Shown: positions 24,611 through 33,388 of the stretch, piece by piece
How the letters are laid out: every line of letters starts with the position of its first letter
Numbering within the stretch: position 1 is the first letter of the stretch
Assembly (NCBI GenBank): GCA_032229885.1
Contig: JAVYAJ010000344.1
Span: 1-42,871 of the forward strand
From: Anammoximicrobium sp032229885
GTDB taxonomy: Bacteria > Planctomycetota > Planctomycetia > Pirellulales > Pirellulaceae
DNA length: 42,871 nucleotides
Reading direction: 5' to 3'
Translations under genes and position numbers: made by a program
Notes under the pieces: model-generated
What the model saw: the letters and a program-made list of their open reading frames with translations, nothing else
Told to the model about the DNA's origin: nothing
The model's database searches: none

Positions 24611-27379
24611 TTACGCCCACAGCGGATTCTGCTTCTCGGGATCGTAGCCCAAGTCTTTGATCGCCTTGGCGACCACCTCGGCCTTGATCGCTCCTTGCTT
24701 GTGCAACCGATACAACGCGGCGATCGCGATCGACTCGGCGTCTACCTCGAAATGTCGCCGCAGCGCGTCTCGCGTTTCGCTTCGCCCCATTCCGTCGCAT
24801 CCCAAAACGCAGTAATCACCCGGGATCCAGGGGCGCACCTGCTCGGCCACCGCCCGCACATAGTCCGAGGCCGCGACGAACGGACCGGACTGACCTTGCA
24901 GCGCGCGTTCGAGAAAACTGACGCGCGGCTCGGCCGTCGGGTGCAGCATGTTCCAACGCGTACAATCCTGGGCATCGCGGAACAATTCGGTATAGCTGGT
25001 GACGCTCCACGCCTGGCTCGAGACGCCGAAGCGCTCGGCCAGCAACTGCTGGGCGCGGAGCGTCGAGTTCAGGATCGCGCCGCTGCCGAACAGGTTGACG
25101 CTCAGTTTGGTCTTCCCCGTTGAGCCCGCGTCGACCTGCGACAGCCGGTAGATCCCGCGAATGATGCCCTCTTCAACGCCCTCTGGCATCGCGGGCATGG
25201 CGTAGTTCTCGTTTTCCAGCGTGATGTAATAGATCGCGGTCTCGCCATCGGTGTACAGCTTTTTCAGCCCGTCCATGACAATGATGGCGGTCTCGTATGC
25301 GAACGCCGGATCATACGCCCGCACGGTCGGGAACGCGATGGCGTTCAGGTGGCTCTGGCCATCCTGATGCTGGAGGCCTTCTCCGTTGAGCGTGGTGCGG
25401 CCCGCGGTCCCCCCGATCATGAAGCCCTTGGCTCGCATGTCGGCCGCCGCCCAGATCAGGTCGCCGATCCGCTGGAAGCCGAACATCGAGTAGTAGATGA
25501 AGAACGGCATCATGTTGATCCCGTGCTGGCTATAGGCGGTGCCAGCCGCGATGAACGACGCCATCGCCCCGGCCTCGGTGATGCCTTCTTCCAGGATCTG
25601 CCCGTCCTTGGCCTCCTTGTAGTACATCAACTGTTGCGAATCGACCGGTTCGTACAACTGGCCGACGTGCGAGTAGATGCCGATCTTGCGGAACATGCCT
25701 TCGATGCCGAACGTCCGCGCCTCGTCGGGAATGATCGGCACGATCAGTTTGCCGATGCGCGGATCCTGACACAGCTTGTCCAACAGCCGCACGAAGCCCA
25801 TCGCGGTGGACAGTTCCTTGCCTTTGCTGTCGCCGAGGAACTCCTTGTGGTCGGCGATCGTGGGCACCTCCATGGTCGGGACCACGGTCGGTCGGATCGG
25901 CACATGGCCGCCCAATGCCTTGCGACGTTCCTGCAAATAGCGAATCTCCGCGCTGTCGTCCGCCGGGCGGTAAAACGGCGTGTTTTCGATCTGCTCGTCG
26001 GAGATCGGAATCCCGAAGCGACTGCGGAACTCGCGCAGCTCTTCGTCCTTGGCCTTCTTTTTCTGGTGGGCGATGTTCAATCCTTGGCCGCCGCCGCCCA
26101 GTCCATAACCCTTGATCGTCTTGGCCAAAATCACCGTCGGACGATCCGTACTCTGGATCGCCGATTGGTAGGCGGCATAGACTTTCTCTGGATCGTGGCC
26201 GCCACGGCGCATCCGTTCGAGTTTCTCGTCCGACAGCCGCTCGACCATCGCCAACAGTTCGGGATACTTGCCGAAAAAGTGCTCGCGGATGTACGAGCCG
26301 GGCATCGCCGTGTATTTCTGATACTGGCCATCGACGCACTCTTCCATGCGTTTGACCAACAGTCCGGCATCGTCTTTTTCCAGCAACGGATCCCAGTCGT
26401 CTCCCCAGATGACTTTGATCACGTTCCAGCCGGCGCCCCGGAACAGGGCCTCCAATTCCTGGATGATCTTTCCGTTGCCGCGCACCGGCCCGTCCAGCCG
26501 TTGCAAATTGCAGTTGATGACGAAGATCAGATTGTTCAATTTCTCGCGCGGCGCCAGCGTGATCGCGCCCAAGGTCTCGGGCTCGTCGCACTCGCCGTCG
26601 CCCAGAAAGGCCCAGACCCGCTGTCTCGACGTGTCCTTGATGCCGCGGTCCCGCAGGTACTCGTTGAACCGGGCCTGGTAGATGGCCATGATCGGCCCCA
26701 GCCCCTGCGACACCGTCGAAAACTCCCAGAAATCGGGCATCAACCAGGGATGGGGGTACGATGACAGACCGCCCCCCGGATGCAATTCACGACGAAAGTT
26801 CTGCAGATGCTGTTCATCCAATCGACCTTCGACGAACGCACGCGAATACATGCCCGGCGAGGCGTGCCCCTGGAAATAGACTAGGTCGCCATCGTATCCG
26901 CTCTCGCCGCGCCCGCGCAGGAAGTGATGCAGCGCCACCTCGTACAGCGTCGCCGCCGAGGCATAGGTCGCGATATGTCCTCCGATTCCATGCGACTCGC
27001 GGTTGGCCCGCACGACCATCGCCATGGCGTTCCAGCGAACGATGCTCTTGATCCGCCGTTCCAGTTCCCGGTTCCCCGGATAGGCCGGCTGCCTGTTCGC
27101 CGGAATCGTGTTGACGTACGGCGTATTCGCGGCCATCGGCAGATCGACGCCGGCCAGCGTGGCTTTCTTTTGCAGGATCGACAGCAGAAACTTGGCGCGA
27201 TCAGGCCCCTTGCTGCGCAGCACATACTGCAACGACTCGATCCACTCGGCCGTCTCGGCGGGATCGGCATCCAACACCTGACTCAAAAACGCCTCTTCGA
27301 GCTTCTCGTCGTGATCGGCAAGTTGATCTGCGTCCGGTTGAGCAACCTCGGTCGCTTCGATCGTTTGGATATCCGTCAT
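24611..27379 (-). CDS. aceE: Pyruvate dehydrogenase E1 component, homodimeric type
   Basis: This thiamine-diphosphate enzyme decarboxylates pyruvate and acetylates the lipoyl arm of E2. I chose ATG 27379 (MTDIQTIEATEV) because agagg precedes it and homologous AceE proteins begin in this region; the open frame upstream runs through a tandem repeat. The 922-residue length fits the single-chain E1 found with E. coli-type complexes, not the alpha/beta E1. Signatures include NTIPANRQPAYPGN, ESHGIGGHIATYAS, the ThDP motif GDGECDEPE (about 259) to NCNLQRLDG (about 289), AKTIKGYGLG, and GGTAGRTTLNGEGLQHQDG. A hairpin lies about 22 bp upstream of the start. It forms one minus-strand operon with lpdA and aceF. 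Confidence 0.96.
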   Translation of the reverse strand: MTDIQTIEATEVAQPDADQLADHDEKLEEAFLSQVLDADPAETAEWIESLQYVLRSKGPDRAKFLLSILQKKATLAGVDLPMAANTPYVNTIPANRQPAYPGNRELERRIKSIVRWNAMAMVVRANRESHGIGGHIATYASAATLYEVALHHFLRGRGESGYDGDLVYFQGHASPGMYSRAFVEGRLDEQHLQNFRRELHPGGGLSSYPHPWLMPDFWEFSTVSQGLGPIMAIYQARFNEYLRDRGIKDTSRQRVWAFLGDGECDEPETLGAITLAPREKLNNLIFVINCNLQRLDGPVRGNGKIIQELEALFRGAGWNVIKVIWGDDWDPLLEKDDAGLLVKRMEECVDGQYQKYTAMPGSYIREHFFGKYPELLAMVERLSDEKLERMRRGGHDPEKVYAAYQSAIQSTDRPTVILAKTIKGYGLGGGGQGLNIAHQKKKAKDEELREFRSRFGIPISDEQIENTPFYRPADDSAEIRYLQERRKALGGHVPIRPTVVPTMEVPTIADHKEFLGDSKGKELSTAMGFVRLLDKLCQDPRIGKLIVPIIPDEARTFGIEGMFRKIGIYSHVGQLYEPVDSQQLMYYKEAKDGQILEEGITEAGAMASFIAAGTAYSQHGINMMPFFIYYSMFGFQRIGDLIWAAADMRAKGFMIGGTAGRTTLNGEGLQHQDGQSHLNAIAFPTVRAYDPAFAYETAIIVMDGLKKLYTDGETAIYYITLENENYAMPAMPEGVEEGIIRGIYRLSQVDAGSTGKTKLSVNLFGSGAILNSTLRAQQLLAERFGVSSQAWSVTSYTELFRDAQDCTRWNMLHPTAEPRVSFLERALQGQSGPFVAASDYVRAVAEQVRPWIPGDYCVLGCDGMGRSETRDALRRHFEVDAESIAIAALYRLHKQGAIKAEVVAKAIKDLGYDPEKQNPLWA

Positions 27380-27400
27380 AACCTCTTCTCCCTCTGCAAA

Positions 27401-27417
27401 TGGTTCGTGGCGAACCA
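27401..27417 (-). promoter_or_regulatory. Short hairpin just upstream of aceE ribosome binding site
   Basis: tggttcg (27401-27407) pairs perfectly with cgaacca (27411-27417) around a 3-nt loop. It lies about 20 bp before the aceE start codon in the lpdA-aceE spacer. A role in setting aceE translation or protecting the processed message is only inferred. Confidence 0.35.
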
Positions 27418-27440
27418 TGGGAATGCGACGTTCGTTGCGC

Positions 27441-27508
27441 GCCGCCCCGACGAAGCCGCCCCGACGAAGCCGCCCCGACGAAGCCGCCCAGGCGAGCCGC
27501 CCAGGCGC
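27441..27508. repeat. Tandem repeat in the lpdA-aceE spacer (14-bp and 13-bp units)
   Basis: Three exact copies of gccgccccgacgaa occupy 27441-27482, followed by two 13-bp relatives (gccgcccaggcga and gccgcccaggcgc) to 27508. The array ends two bases from the lpdA stop codon at 27511-27513, so it lies in the transcribed intercistronic region. Confidence 0.85.
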
Positions 27509-27510
27509 GC

Positions 27511-28935
27511 TCAACGTCGCGGCTTATAGATCTCTGTCGCCGTGCCCAGAAAGACTTCGCCGGCGTTCATCATCGTCTCGCTCAGCGTCGGGTGCGGATG
27601 GATCGCGCCCGTGATGTCGCGCACCTCGCATCCCATCTCGATCGCCAGCACGGCTTCGGCGATCAACTCGCCGGCGCCCGGCCCCACCATGCCGCAGCCG
27701 AGGACACGTTCCGTCTCGGGGTCCACCAGCCACTTGGTCAAGCCCTCGACGCGGCCCAAGGCCTGCGCGCGGCCGCTGGCCGCCCACGGATAACTGGCGA
27801 TGTCCACGGCTCGCCCTTCGCGTTTGGCCTGGTCCTCGGTCAGACCGGCCCAGGCGATCTCGGGATCCGTGAAAACCACGGCCGGAATGGCGGCGCTGTC
27901 GAACTGGGCGGGCCGATTCAGCACGACTTCGACAGCCACCTTGGCCTCGTGCGAGGCCTTGTGCGCGAGCATCGGCTCGCCCGCCACATCGCCGATCGCC
28001 AAAATGTGCGGATCGGCCGTTCGCTGGCTGCGGTCGCACACGACAAAGCCTCGTCCGTCGATCTGGACCCCAGTGTTTTCCAACCCGATCCCCTGGCTCA
28101 CCGGGCGGCGTCCGACGGACACCAGAACTCGATCGTAACGCTCGACCCCGTACTTGGCCGGCCCTTCGAATGCGGCTTCGACCTCGTCGCCGCGGAGCCC
28201 GAGCGAACCGACTTTGGTTTCCAGGTAGATGCGATCCTCGAACAACTCGTTCAGCCGTCGGTGCAGCGGTCGCACCAGGTCGCGATCCGCTCCGGGCAAC
28301 AAGCCCGCGGTCAGCTCGACGACGCTCACTTGCGAACCCAGACCGGCGTAGACGGTTCCCATCTCCAACCCGATGTACCCGCCGCCGATCACCAGCAATC
28401 GCCGCGGCACGTCCGCCAATTGCAGCGCGCCGCTGGAATCCATGATTCGATCCGACCCCAGATCGAATACCGGAGGCATCGCCGAAATCGACCCGGTCGC
28501 CAGGATCAGATGGTCGAACGTCATCACGCCGTCCGCCGGAATCGACGCATCGGTTCCCTCCAGGCGGACGGTCGTCGAGTTCTCGAAGACCCCCTTGGCC
28601 TTGATGATCCGGACGTTGCGACGCCTGGCCAACTGGCCTAAACCGCCCGACAGCGTGGCGATCACCTTGTCCTTGCGGGCGCGGACTTGCTCGATATCGA
28701 TCTTCGGCGCCGGATAATCGACGCCCCAATCCAGGCGCAGTTCATTCACCTCGGAGATCACCCGCGCCACGTGCAGCAGCGCTTTCGACGGGATACATCC
28801 GCGCAGCAGACACGTTCCCCCCAGACGTCCCTCGGATTCGATCAGCGCGACGTCAAGGCCCTCGTCCGCGGCCAAAAAAGCGGCCGCATACCCGCCGGGC
28901 CCTCCGCCAAGAACGACCAACTGTGCGTGGGTCAT
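27511..28935 (-). CDS. lpdA: Dihydrolipoamide dehydrogenase (E3)
   Basis: E3 reoxidises the dihydrolipoyl arm of E2 with FAD and NAD+. The 474 residues show the FAD-binding start VVLGGGPGGYAAAFLA and the redox-active disulfide in GGTCLLRGCIPSK (C42, C47). The NAD-binding VIGGGYIGLEMG, the second FAD motif ILAIGDVAGEPMLAHKA, and the C-terminal HPHPTLSE with the catalytic His-Glu pair follow. The ATG at 28935 fits the family start. It is the first gene of the PDH operon; E3 leading the operon is less common than E3 last. It could also serve 2-oxoglutarate dehydrogenase, since no other E3 is in the window. Confidence 0.96.
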   Translation of the reverse strand: MTHAQLVVLGGGPGGYAAAFLAADEGLDVALIESEGRLGGTCLLRGCIPSKALLHVARVISEVNELRLDWGVDYPAPKIDIEQVRARKDKVIATLSGGLGQLARRRNVRIIKAKGVFENSTTVRLEGTDASIPADGVMTFDHLILATGSISAMPPVFDLGSDRIMDSSGALQLADVPRRLLVIGGGYIGLEMGTVYAGLGSQVSVVELTAGLLPGADRDLVRPLHRRLNELFEDRIYLETKVGSLGLRGDEVEAAFEGPAKYGVERYDRVLVSVGRRPVSQGIGLENTGVQIDGRGFVVCDRSQRTADPHILAIGDVAGEPMLAHKASHEAKVAVEVVLNRPAQFDSAAIPAVVFTDPEIAWAGLTEDQAKREGRAVDIASYPWAASGRAQALGRVEGLTKWLVDPETERVLGCGMVGPGAGELIAEAVLAIEMGCEVRDITGAIHPHPTLSETMMNAGEVFLGTATEIYKPRR

Positions 28936-29271
28936 AAGACCGGACTCTCTCTCGTCAAAGACAAGCTCGTAAAAACAACCGCCGCGAATGGAACCAAGAA
29001 CGACTGCGCGAATTGCGCGCCGGCCTCGCCACGCTCGCCCACGACGAACCGCAGGCTGAACGCGCGACCACCGATTTTCATCGCTCGCGTGCGCCGGGCC
29101 TTGGCTGGGCAGCCTGTTGCCACCCCGCGCGCTGCCTCGACCGGCGTCTAGCCGTACGGAACGCGCGCACAGCGAAACGGGCGCGAGACCCTATTTCCGC
29201 GCGCCCACCCAGGTGCGCCGCCGCGGCGAACGTCTCGGCCCAAAAGTCGCGTTCAGCCCAGAAATCGCGTG
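28936..29271. other. Intergenic region between rpsD and lpdA
   Basis: This 336-bp GC-rich spacer lies downstream of rpsD and upstream of lpdA on the minus strand, so it should carry the PDH operon promoter. No frame with protein character, RNA gene, repeat or clear terminator was recognised. Confidence 0.5.
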
Positions 29272-29880
29272 TTATCGCGACAAGAATTCGACGACCATGT
29301 TCACGTCGACCGGCAGGCTGATGTCGGCTTGACCAGGCAACCCCTGGACGGTGGCTCGCAGCGTATCCGCATCGAGCGTAACCCAATCCAATCGCTCGCC
29401 TTGGGATTGGTCGCTCAGGCCGCGGTACAGCGTCGCTAGATTGCTGCGTTCGCGCACCGTGATCACATCGCCGGGGCGCAAAAGATACGAAGGCTTGTTC
29501 ACTTTCACGCCGTTGACCTGGAAGTGGCCGTGAACGATGCCCTGGCGCGCTTGGGGACGCGTCTTCGTGAACCCGGCCCGCCGCACGACATTGTCCAGAC
29601 GCCGCTCGCACAACTGCAAGAGCATCAGGCCGATGTCGCCGCCTTTGTGACGCACGGTGTCAAACGTCCGACGCAGTTGGCGTTCGCCCAAGCCGTAATA
29701 GTGTTTGATTTTTTGCTTGGCCTGGAGCGCGGCGCCGTAGTTCGATGGCCGCTTTGTACGGGTGTGCATGCCCGGCGGAGCCTCTCGACGGTCGGCGGCT
29801 CTCGCCGCACCGCTGCTCTCGTACAACAAAGCGCCCAGACGACGGTTGACACGCGCCTTCGGACCGGTGTAACGTCCCAT
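29272..29880 (-). CDS. rpsD: 30S ribosomal protein S4
   Basis: S4 binds 16S rRNA early in small-subunit assembly and contributes to decoding fidelity. The 202 residues start MGRYTGPKARVNRRLG and include KQKIKHYYGLGERQLRRTF, the S4 RNA-binding domain RRLDNVVRRAGFTKTRPQAR and VNGVKVNKPSYLLRPGDVI. There are no N-terminal cysteines, so it is the zinc-free form. A good ribosome binding site (aaggagag) precedes ATG 29880. The gene stands alone here, away from the usual rpsM-rpsK-rpsD-rpoA cluster. Confidence 0.97.
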   Translation of the reverse strand: MGRYTGPKARVNRRLGALLYESSGAARAADRREAPPGMHTRTKRPSNYGAALQAKQKIKHYYGLGERQLRRTFDTVRHKGGDIGLMLLQLCERRLDNVVRRAGFTKTRPQARQGIVHGHFQVNGVKVNKPSYLLRPGDVITVRERSNLATLYRGLSDQSQGERLDWVTLDADTLRATVQGLPGQADISLPVDVNMVVEFLSR

Positions 29881-29993
29881 GCAGTCTTCTCTCCTTCAAC
29901 ACCAGAAGGAACCCAAAATGGTTTCCTCGCAGATTTGTAAACGCTCAATTATTGTTGATTTTTTGCGTTTGGGCAAGGGGAACCGAAGAAGGC

Positions 29994-31184
29994 CTATTGG
30001 CTGAGATGAATAAAGCTGCCTTTCTTGTTGCCGACGATCACGTCCGGAATCCCATCGCCGTTCAAGTCGGTCGCCGCAACTTGCGTCCCCACGCCCGAAT
30101 CATCATCGACCAAATGCGGAATGAACGTGGGCGTTTGCCCAGCCGCCCGCCGCAGCTCGAACCAGTACACGACCGCCGCCGCATCCGGCTCGACATCTCC
30201 CTTGGGCCCATGCGCCCAAAAACGCTTTCCGGTCAAAATATCGGCCAAGCCATCGCCATTGATATCCACCAGCAGGATCGCGTGCAACTGGCTGATCCGC
30301 AAGGCGCTGCTGTTTAGCTCGGGTTGAGCAGGCAGGATGACGTGTTGTTTCCACGAGATTTCGCCCTGCGCGCTGCGCTGCTGTTGATACCAGACCAAGC
30401 CGTAGTGATGACAGTGCCAAACGGTGACGACGTCGTTCAAGCCATCGCCGTCGACGTCGTAGGCGTACATCTGAGCCGCCGCTTCGGCAAAGCGGAACGG
30501 ATGGAAAGGCCACGCCTGCCCTTCGACCACCTTCGCCGGTTGCTCCCACCAGCCGTTGGATTCCAGGATGTCCACGCGCCCGTCCCCATTGATATCGCCG
30601 TAGCCGATTCCGTGCGTGTACCGCTGATAGCTGCCCTTGGGTGAAACGGCATGAAACGTCCAGAGCTCGCCGGGCTTGGCCGGATCCCAGGTGGCGTAGC
30701 CCAGGTAGCCGTCCGTATTGAACAACAAGTCCGGTCGCCCGTCTCCGTTCACATCGGCCCACATCGGTGATTCGTTGTCGATGCAACCAAACGCGAGATG
30801 CGGCTTCCAAGGCTGATCCCGTCCCGCCGGATTCTGATGCCAGTACCCTTCCTTGCCGGGCCACGGCACGTAGAAGATGTCGTCCCAGCCATCGCCGTCA
30901 AAGTCGGCGACATAGGTCAGGAAATTGTCCGAGTACCCCTGCGGATCGAAGCTTTTCGGCTCGCGAACCACGTGCTTCTTGCTGAACTCAGGCCCTTCGT
31001 ACCAGTACGGCCCGGCGACGACGTCCGGCCTGCCATCGCGGTTGAAGTCGCCATAATACGCGCCCTCGGCGTAGAACTTGTCTTCAAGCCGCAATTTCTT
31101 GAACGTCGGCGGTCCATCGGCGTGAACAGATGGCGACACGGCCGCGAAAACCACGGCGAAGGAAATCCACAACAGCGTGCGCAT
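29994..31184 (-). CDS. Secreted FG-GAP/VCBS repeat protein, probably a seven-bladed propeller
   Basis: A signal peptide (MRTLLWISFAVVFAAVSPSV, cleavage near HADG) and ggaggag before ATG 31184 mark an exported protein. The 396 residues hold seven FG-GAP-like calcium-binding loops: DFNRDGRPDVV, DFDGDGWDDIF, DVNGDGRPDLL, DINGDGRVDIL, DVDGDGLNDVV, DINGDGLADIL and DLNGDGIPDVI. Seven repeats fit one complete integrin-like beta-propeller with Ca2+ in each Dx(D/N)xDG loop. No enzymatic domain is attached. Proteins of this kind are abundant in planctomycetes; roles in surface adhesion or polymer binding are guesses. rpsD starts 113 bp downstream on the same strand. Confidence 0.85.
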   Translation of the reverse strand: MRTLLWISFAVVFAAVSPSVHADGPPTFKKLRLEDKFYAEGAYYGDFNRDGRPDVVAGPYWYEGPEFSKKHVVREPKSFDPQGYSDNFLTYVADFDGDGWDDIFYVPWPGKEGYWHQNPAGRDQPWKPHLAFGCIDNESPMWADVNGDGRPDLLFNTDGYLGYATWDPAKPGELWTFHAVSPKGSYQRYTHGIGYGDINGDGRVDILESNGWWEQPAKVVEGQAWPFHPFRFAEAAAQMYAYDVDGDGLNDVVTVWHCHHYGLVWYQQQRSAQGEISWKQHVILPAQPELNSSALRISQLHAILLVDINGDGLADILTGKRFWAHGPKGDVEPDAAAVVYWFELRRAAGQTPTFIPHLVDDDSGVGTQVAATDLNGDGIPDVIVGNKKGSFIHLSQ

Positions 31185-31626
31185 CGAAGCTCCTCCAAGG
31201 TCGTGAAATCATACGTAGTGGAATGGGCGGACAACGGTCCATCGGCGTCAGCGCATTGTACACGAAACGGCCGGCCTGGGGCAGAATTGAATCTATCCTC
31301 GTGGTGCGCAGCAGCGGCCGGCCTCGTCCGACCGCCCGCCTCGCGGCGCGCACGTTTCCGGCGTCATCCCTCGTTCTGCCACGATTCAGCTTGCCCTGTC
31401 CGCCGTCGCCGATGGTCCTGGGGCTGGCCATCCGATGCCGTCGGCAGACGATTCGAGATAGGCGTGCGGGCGCCCGAAACGTCGGCCGTTCCCGGCCAGC
31501 GCGCCGTCCGAGCCAGCGCGCCGTCCGGGCCGAAGGAACGTTCGAGCTACGATGCGTGCGCGCCGTGGCGCGAGCCGCCGATGGTGTCTCAACACGGACG
31601 GCTTGTTCACCGCCCCCTCACGCCCA
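31185..31626. other. Intergenic region without recognised gene
   Basis: 442 bp upstream of the FG-GAP gene on the minus strand. Frames crossing it give arginine/alanine-rich text and no family resemblance. It must contain the promoter of the FG-GAP gene, but no boxes are convincing. Confidence 0.45.
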
Positions 31627-31962
31627 TGTACTACTAAGGTCAAACATCGTGAACTTTGCGACCCTGTTTTGGGCAGCGCCAGCGTTCCGTTGTTGAAGGG
31701 TTCGATCTTGTGCTTGCCGCACCGCTGCGAGCCACGGATGAACATGGATGGACACGGACCGCAGGGCTGATGAAAAACGGTTCGACGCGACGTCTTTATT
31801 CGGGTGATTCGTGGTCGTCTTCCCTATTTCTTAGCCCTTGTTTGGTTGCGGCTGCTGGCCGCGCTAGAGTCTTCGTTCGTATCATGCGCGCACGGTGCGC
31901 GCATCTTGTACACTGGTCTGTACCGTACGCTTTTGGGTTGCGGGCGACAGCCCGCGTTAAGA
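31627..31962 (+). repeat. Longest copy of the dispersed structured repeat
   Basis: The left module (31627-31880) begins tgtactactaa and aligns along its length with 41391-41640. Shared words include catcgtgaactt, gtctttattcg and tttggttgcggctgctggcc. The right module (31866-31962) is shared in inverted form with 141-239. It contains a near-perfect palindrome at 31884-31904 (10-bp arms atgcgcgcac/gtgcgcgcat, 1-nt centre), then tgtac-type inverted words, then hairpin gcgggc-gaca-gcccgc at 31940-31955. No frame is conserved between copies, so it is likely non-coding. Confidence 0.7.
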
Positions 31963-31975
31963 AGAAGAGGTTTGA

Positions 31976-32037
31976 ACCGCAGAGACGCAGAGGTCGCTGA
32001 GGCGGTAGCCAACGTGAAACTCTGCGTTCTCTGCGGT
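31976..32037. repeat. Long imperfect palindrome
   Basis: Arms accgcagagacgcagag (31976-31992) and ctctgcgttctctgcggt (32020-32037) are complementary except for one extra base, around a 27-nt centre. Elements with 'gcagagacgcagag' arms are a familiar intergenic palindrome type in diverse bacteria. No gene is associated. Confidence 0.7.
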
Positions 32038-32093
32038 CCCCATGTCCGAATGTCCAGTCTCCTTCGCCCGGCAGTGAGGTGGTGCTCGTACCA

Positions 32094-32135
32094 TAGTCTT
32101 AGTTCGTCTGGTTGCGGGCACTGGCCCGTGTTAAG
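32094..32135 (+). repeat. Short internally deleted copy of the repeat, abutting the oxidoreductase stop codon
   Basis: tagtcttagttcg followed by ggttgcgggc, actg, gcccgtgttaag mirrors the ends of the right module at 31866-31960 with the middle missing. Hairpin cgggc/gcccg lies at 32115-32128. It touches the stop codon of the minus-strand gene (32136-32138), so on that strand it would form the immediate 3' hairpin of the message. Confidence 0.5.
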
Positions 32136-33236
32136 TTATTCAGCCTGAGCGCCCCGTTGGCGCACTGCCAGGGCGTACTGAACCGGCAGGACGCTTCCGG
32201 CGGTCTTCAAACCCAGTTTCACCGCCGCCTGGTACGGCCAGTACGGGTTGCGCAATAGCTCCCGAGCCAGCGACACGAGATCGGTGTGTTGGTCGCGAAC
32301 GGCCTCATTCGCCTGATCAGGATCGGTTATCAACCAACTGACGGACGTCCGAACATCGGTCTCGCGGCGGACACGACTGGCCAGCGGAATCATGAAGCCC
32401 GGACCCCAAGGGATGTTCGCCACGCTCGGCGTGACAAACCCGTGGCTGACGTCCACCAGATCGAGCCCGGCCGCGCGCAGCTTGCGCACCAGTTCGATCG
32501 ACTGCTCGACGGTCACGCCGCCTTCGTCCCAGTCAGTCACCGAGAGACGGACCGTCAGCGGCAGGCGTTCGGGCCAGACTTTGCGGACCACGGCGAATGT
32601 CTCGAGCAGAAAGCGGATTCGGTTCTCGAAACTTCCCCCATAGGCGTCCGTCCGCTGGTTGGCCAACGGCGAGTAGAACTGGTGGGCCAAATAACCGTGG
32701 GCAAAATGCAGTTCGAGCCACTCGAAACCCGCCGCCAGCGAACGTTCAGCGGCGGCGGCAAACGCGGCTTGAATCCGCGCGATCTCGGCGGCGTCCATCT
32801 CGCGGGGGACTTTGGGAAGATTCGCCCCGAAGGCCAGCGGCGAAGGCGCGATCGTGTCCCACCCGCCCTGGTCGGTCGCGAGATGGTCGTCGCCTTCCCA
32901 CGGTTTGTTGGCGCTGGCTTTGCGGCCAGCGTGCGCCAATTGGATGCCGGGGACCGCGCCGTGCTGTTTCAGAAACTGAGTGATCCGGCCGAACGGCTGA
33001 ACATGTTCGTCGGACCAGATCCCGCTGTCGGCGGGCGTGATTCGTCCTTCGGGCGAGACGGCAGTGGCCTCGACCATGACTAGCCCAGCCCCTCCGATAG
33101 CGCGCGAACCCAGATGCACTAAATGCCACTCGGTCGGCGAACCGTTGTCCGAAGTGTATTGACACATCGGCGACATGACAATCCGGTTCCGCAACACCAC
33201 ATCCTTCAAACGAAACTCGTCAAACAGACCGGGCAT
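32136..33236 (-). CDS. Old yellow enzyme family NADH:flavin oxidoreductase (YqjM/NamA type)
   Basis: An FMN-dependent ene-reductase that uses NAD(P)H to reduce activated C=C bonds, often in detoxification of electrophiles. The 366-residue TIM barrel has SPMCQYT with the flavin-tuning Cys25 typical of the YqjM subclass. GIQLAHAGRKAS, the substrate-binding pair HFAHGYL (H177, H180), YSPLANQRTDAYGGSFENR and a C-terminal DLVSLARELLRNPYWP phosphate-binding strand follow. The ribosome binding site gaaagg precedes ATG 33236. It lies 152 bp downstream of proA on the same strand, perhaps co-transcribed, with no obvious metabolic link. Confidence 0.93.
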   Translation of the reverse strand: MPGLFDEFRLKDVVLRNRIVMSPMCQYTSDNGSPTEWHLVHLGSRAIGGAGLVMVEATAVSPEGRITPADSGIWSDEHVQPFGRITQFLKQHGAVPGIQLAHAGRKASANKPWEGDDHLATDQGGWDTIAPSPLAFGANLPKVPREMDAAEIARIQAAFAAAAERSLAAGFEWLELHFAHGYLAHQFYSPLANQRTDAYGGSFENRIRFLLETFAVVRKVWPERLPLTVRLSVTDWDEGGVTVEQSIELVRKLRAAGLDLVDVSHGFVTPSVANIPWGPGFMIPLASRVRRETDVRTSVSWLITDPDQANEAVRDQHTDLVSLARELLRNPYWPYQAAVKLGLKTAGSVLPVQYALAVRQRGAQAE

Positions 33237-33388
33237 GTAAGACCTTTCTGGCTAAAACCGATGTATCCGACCTGGATGCGCTGTGCTCAGCTTCCGCGCG
33301 ACGGGCGGTCGGACGCAAACATGGTGGAGACGCGAGCGAGTCGGCAGCCCCGACCACCCTCATGTTCAGCCTTGACGACGCGCGAACG

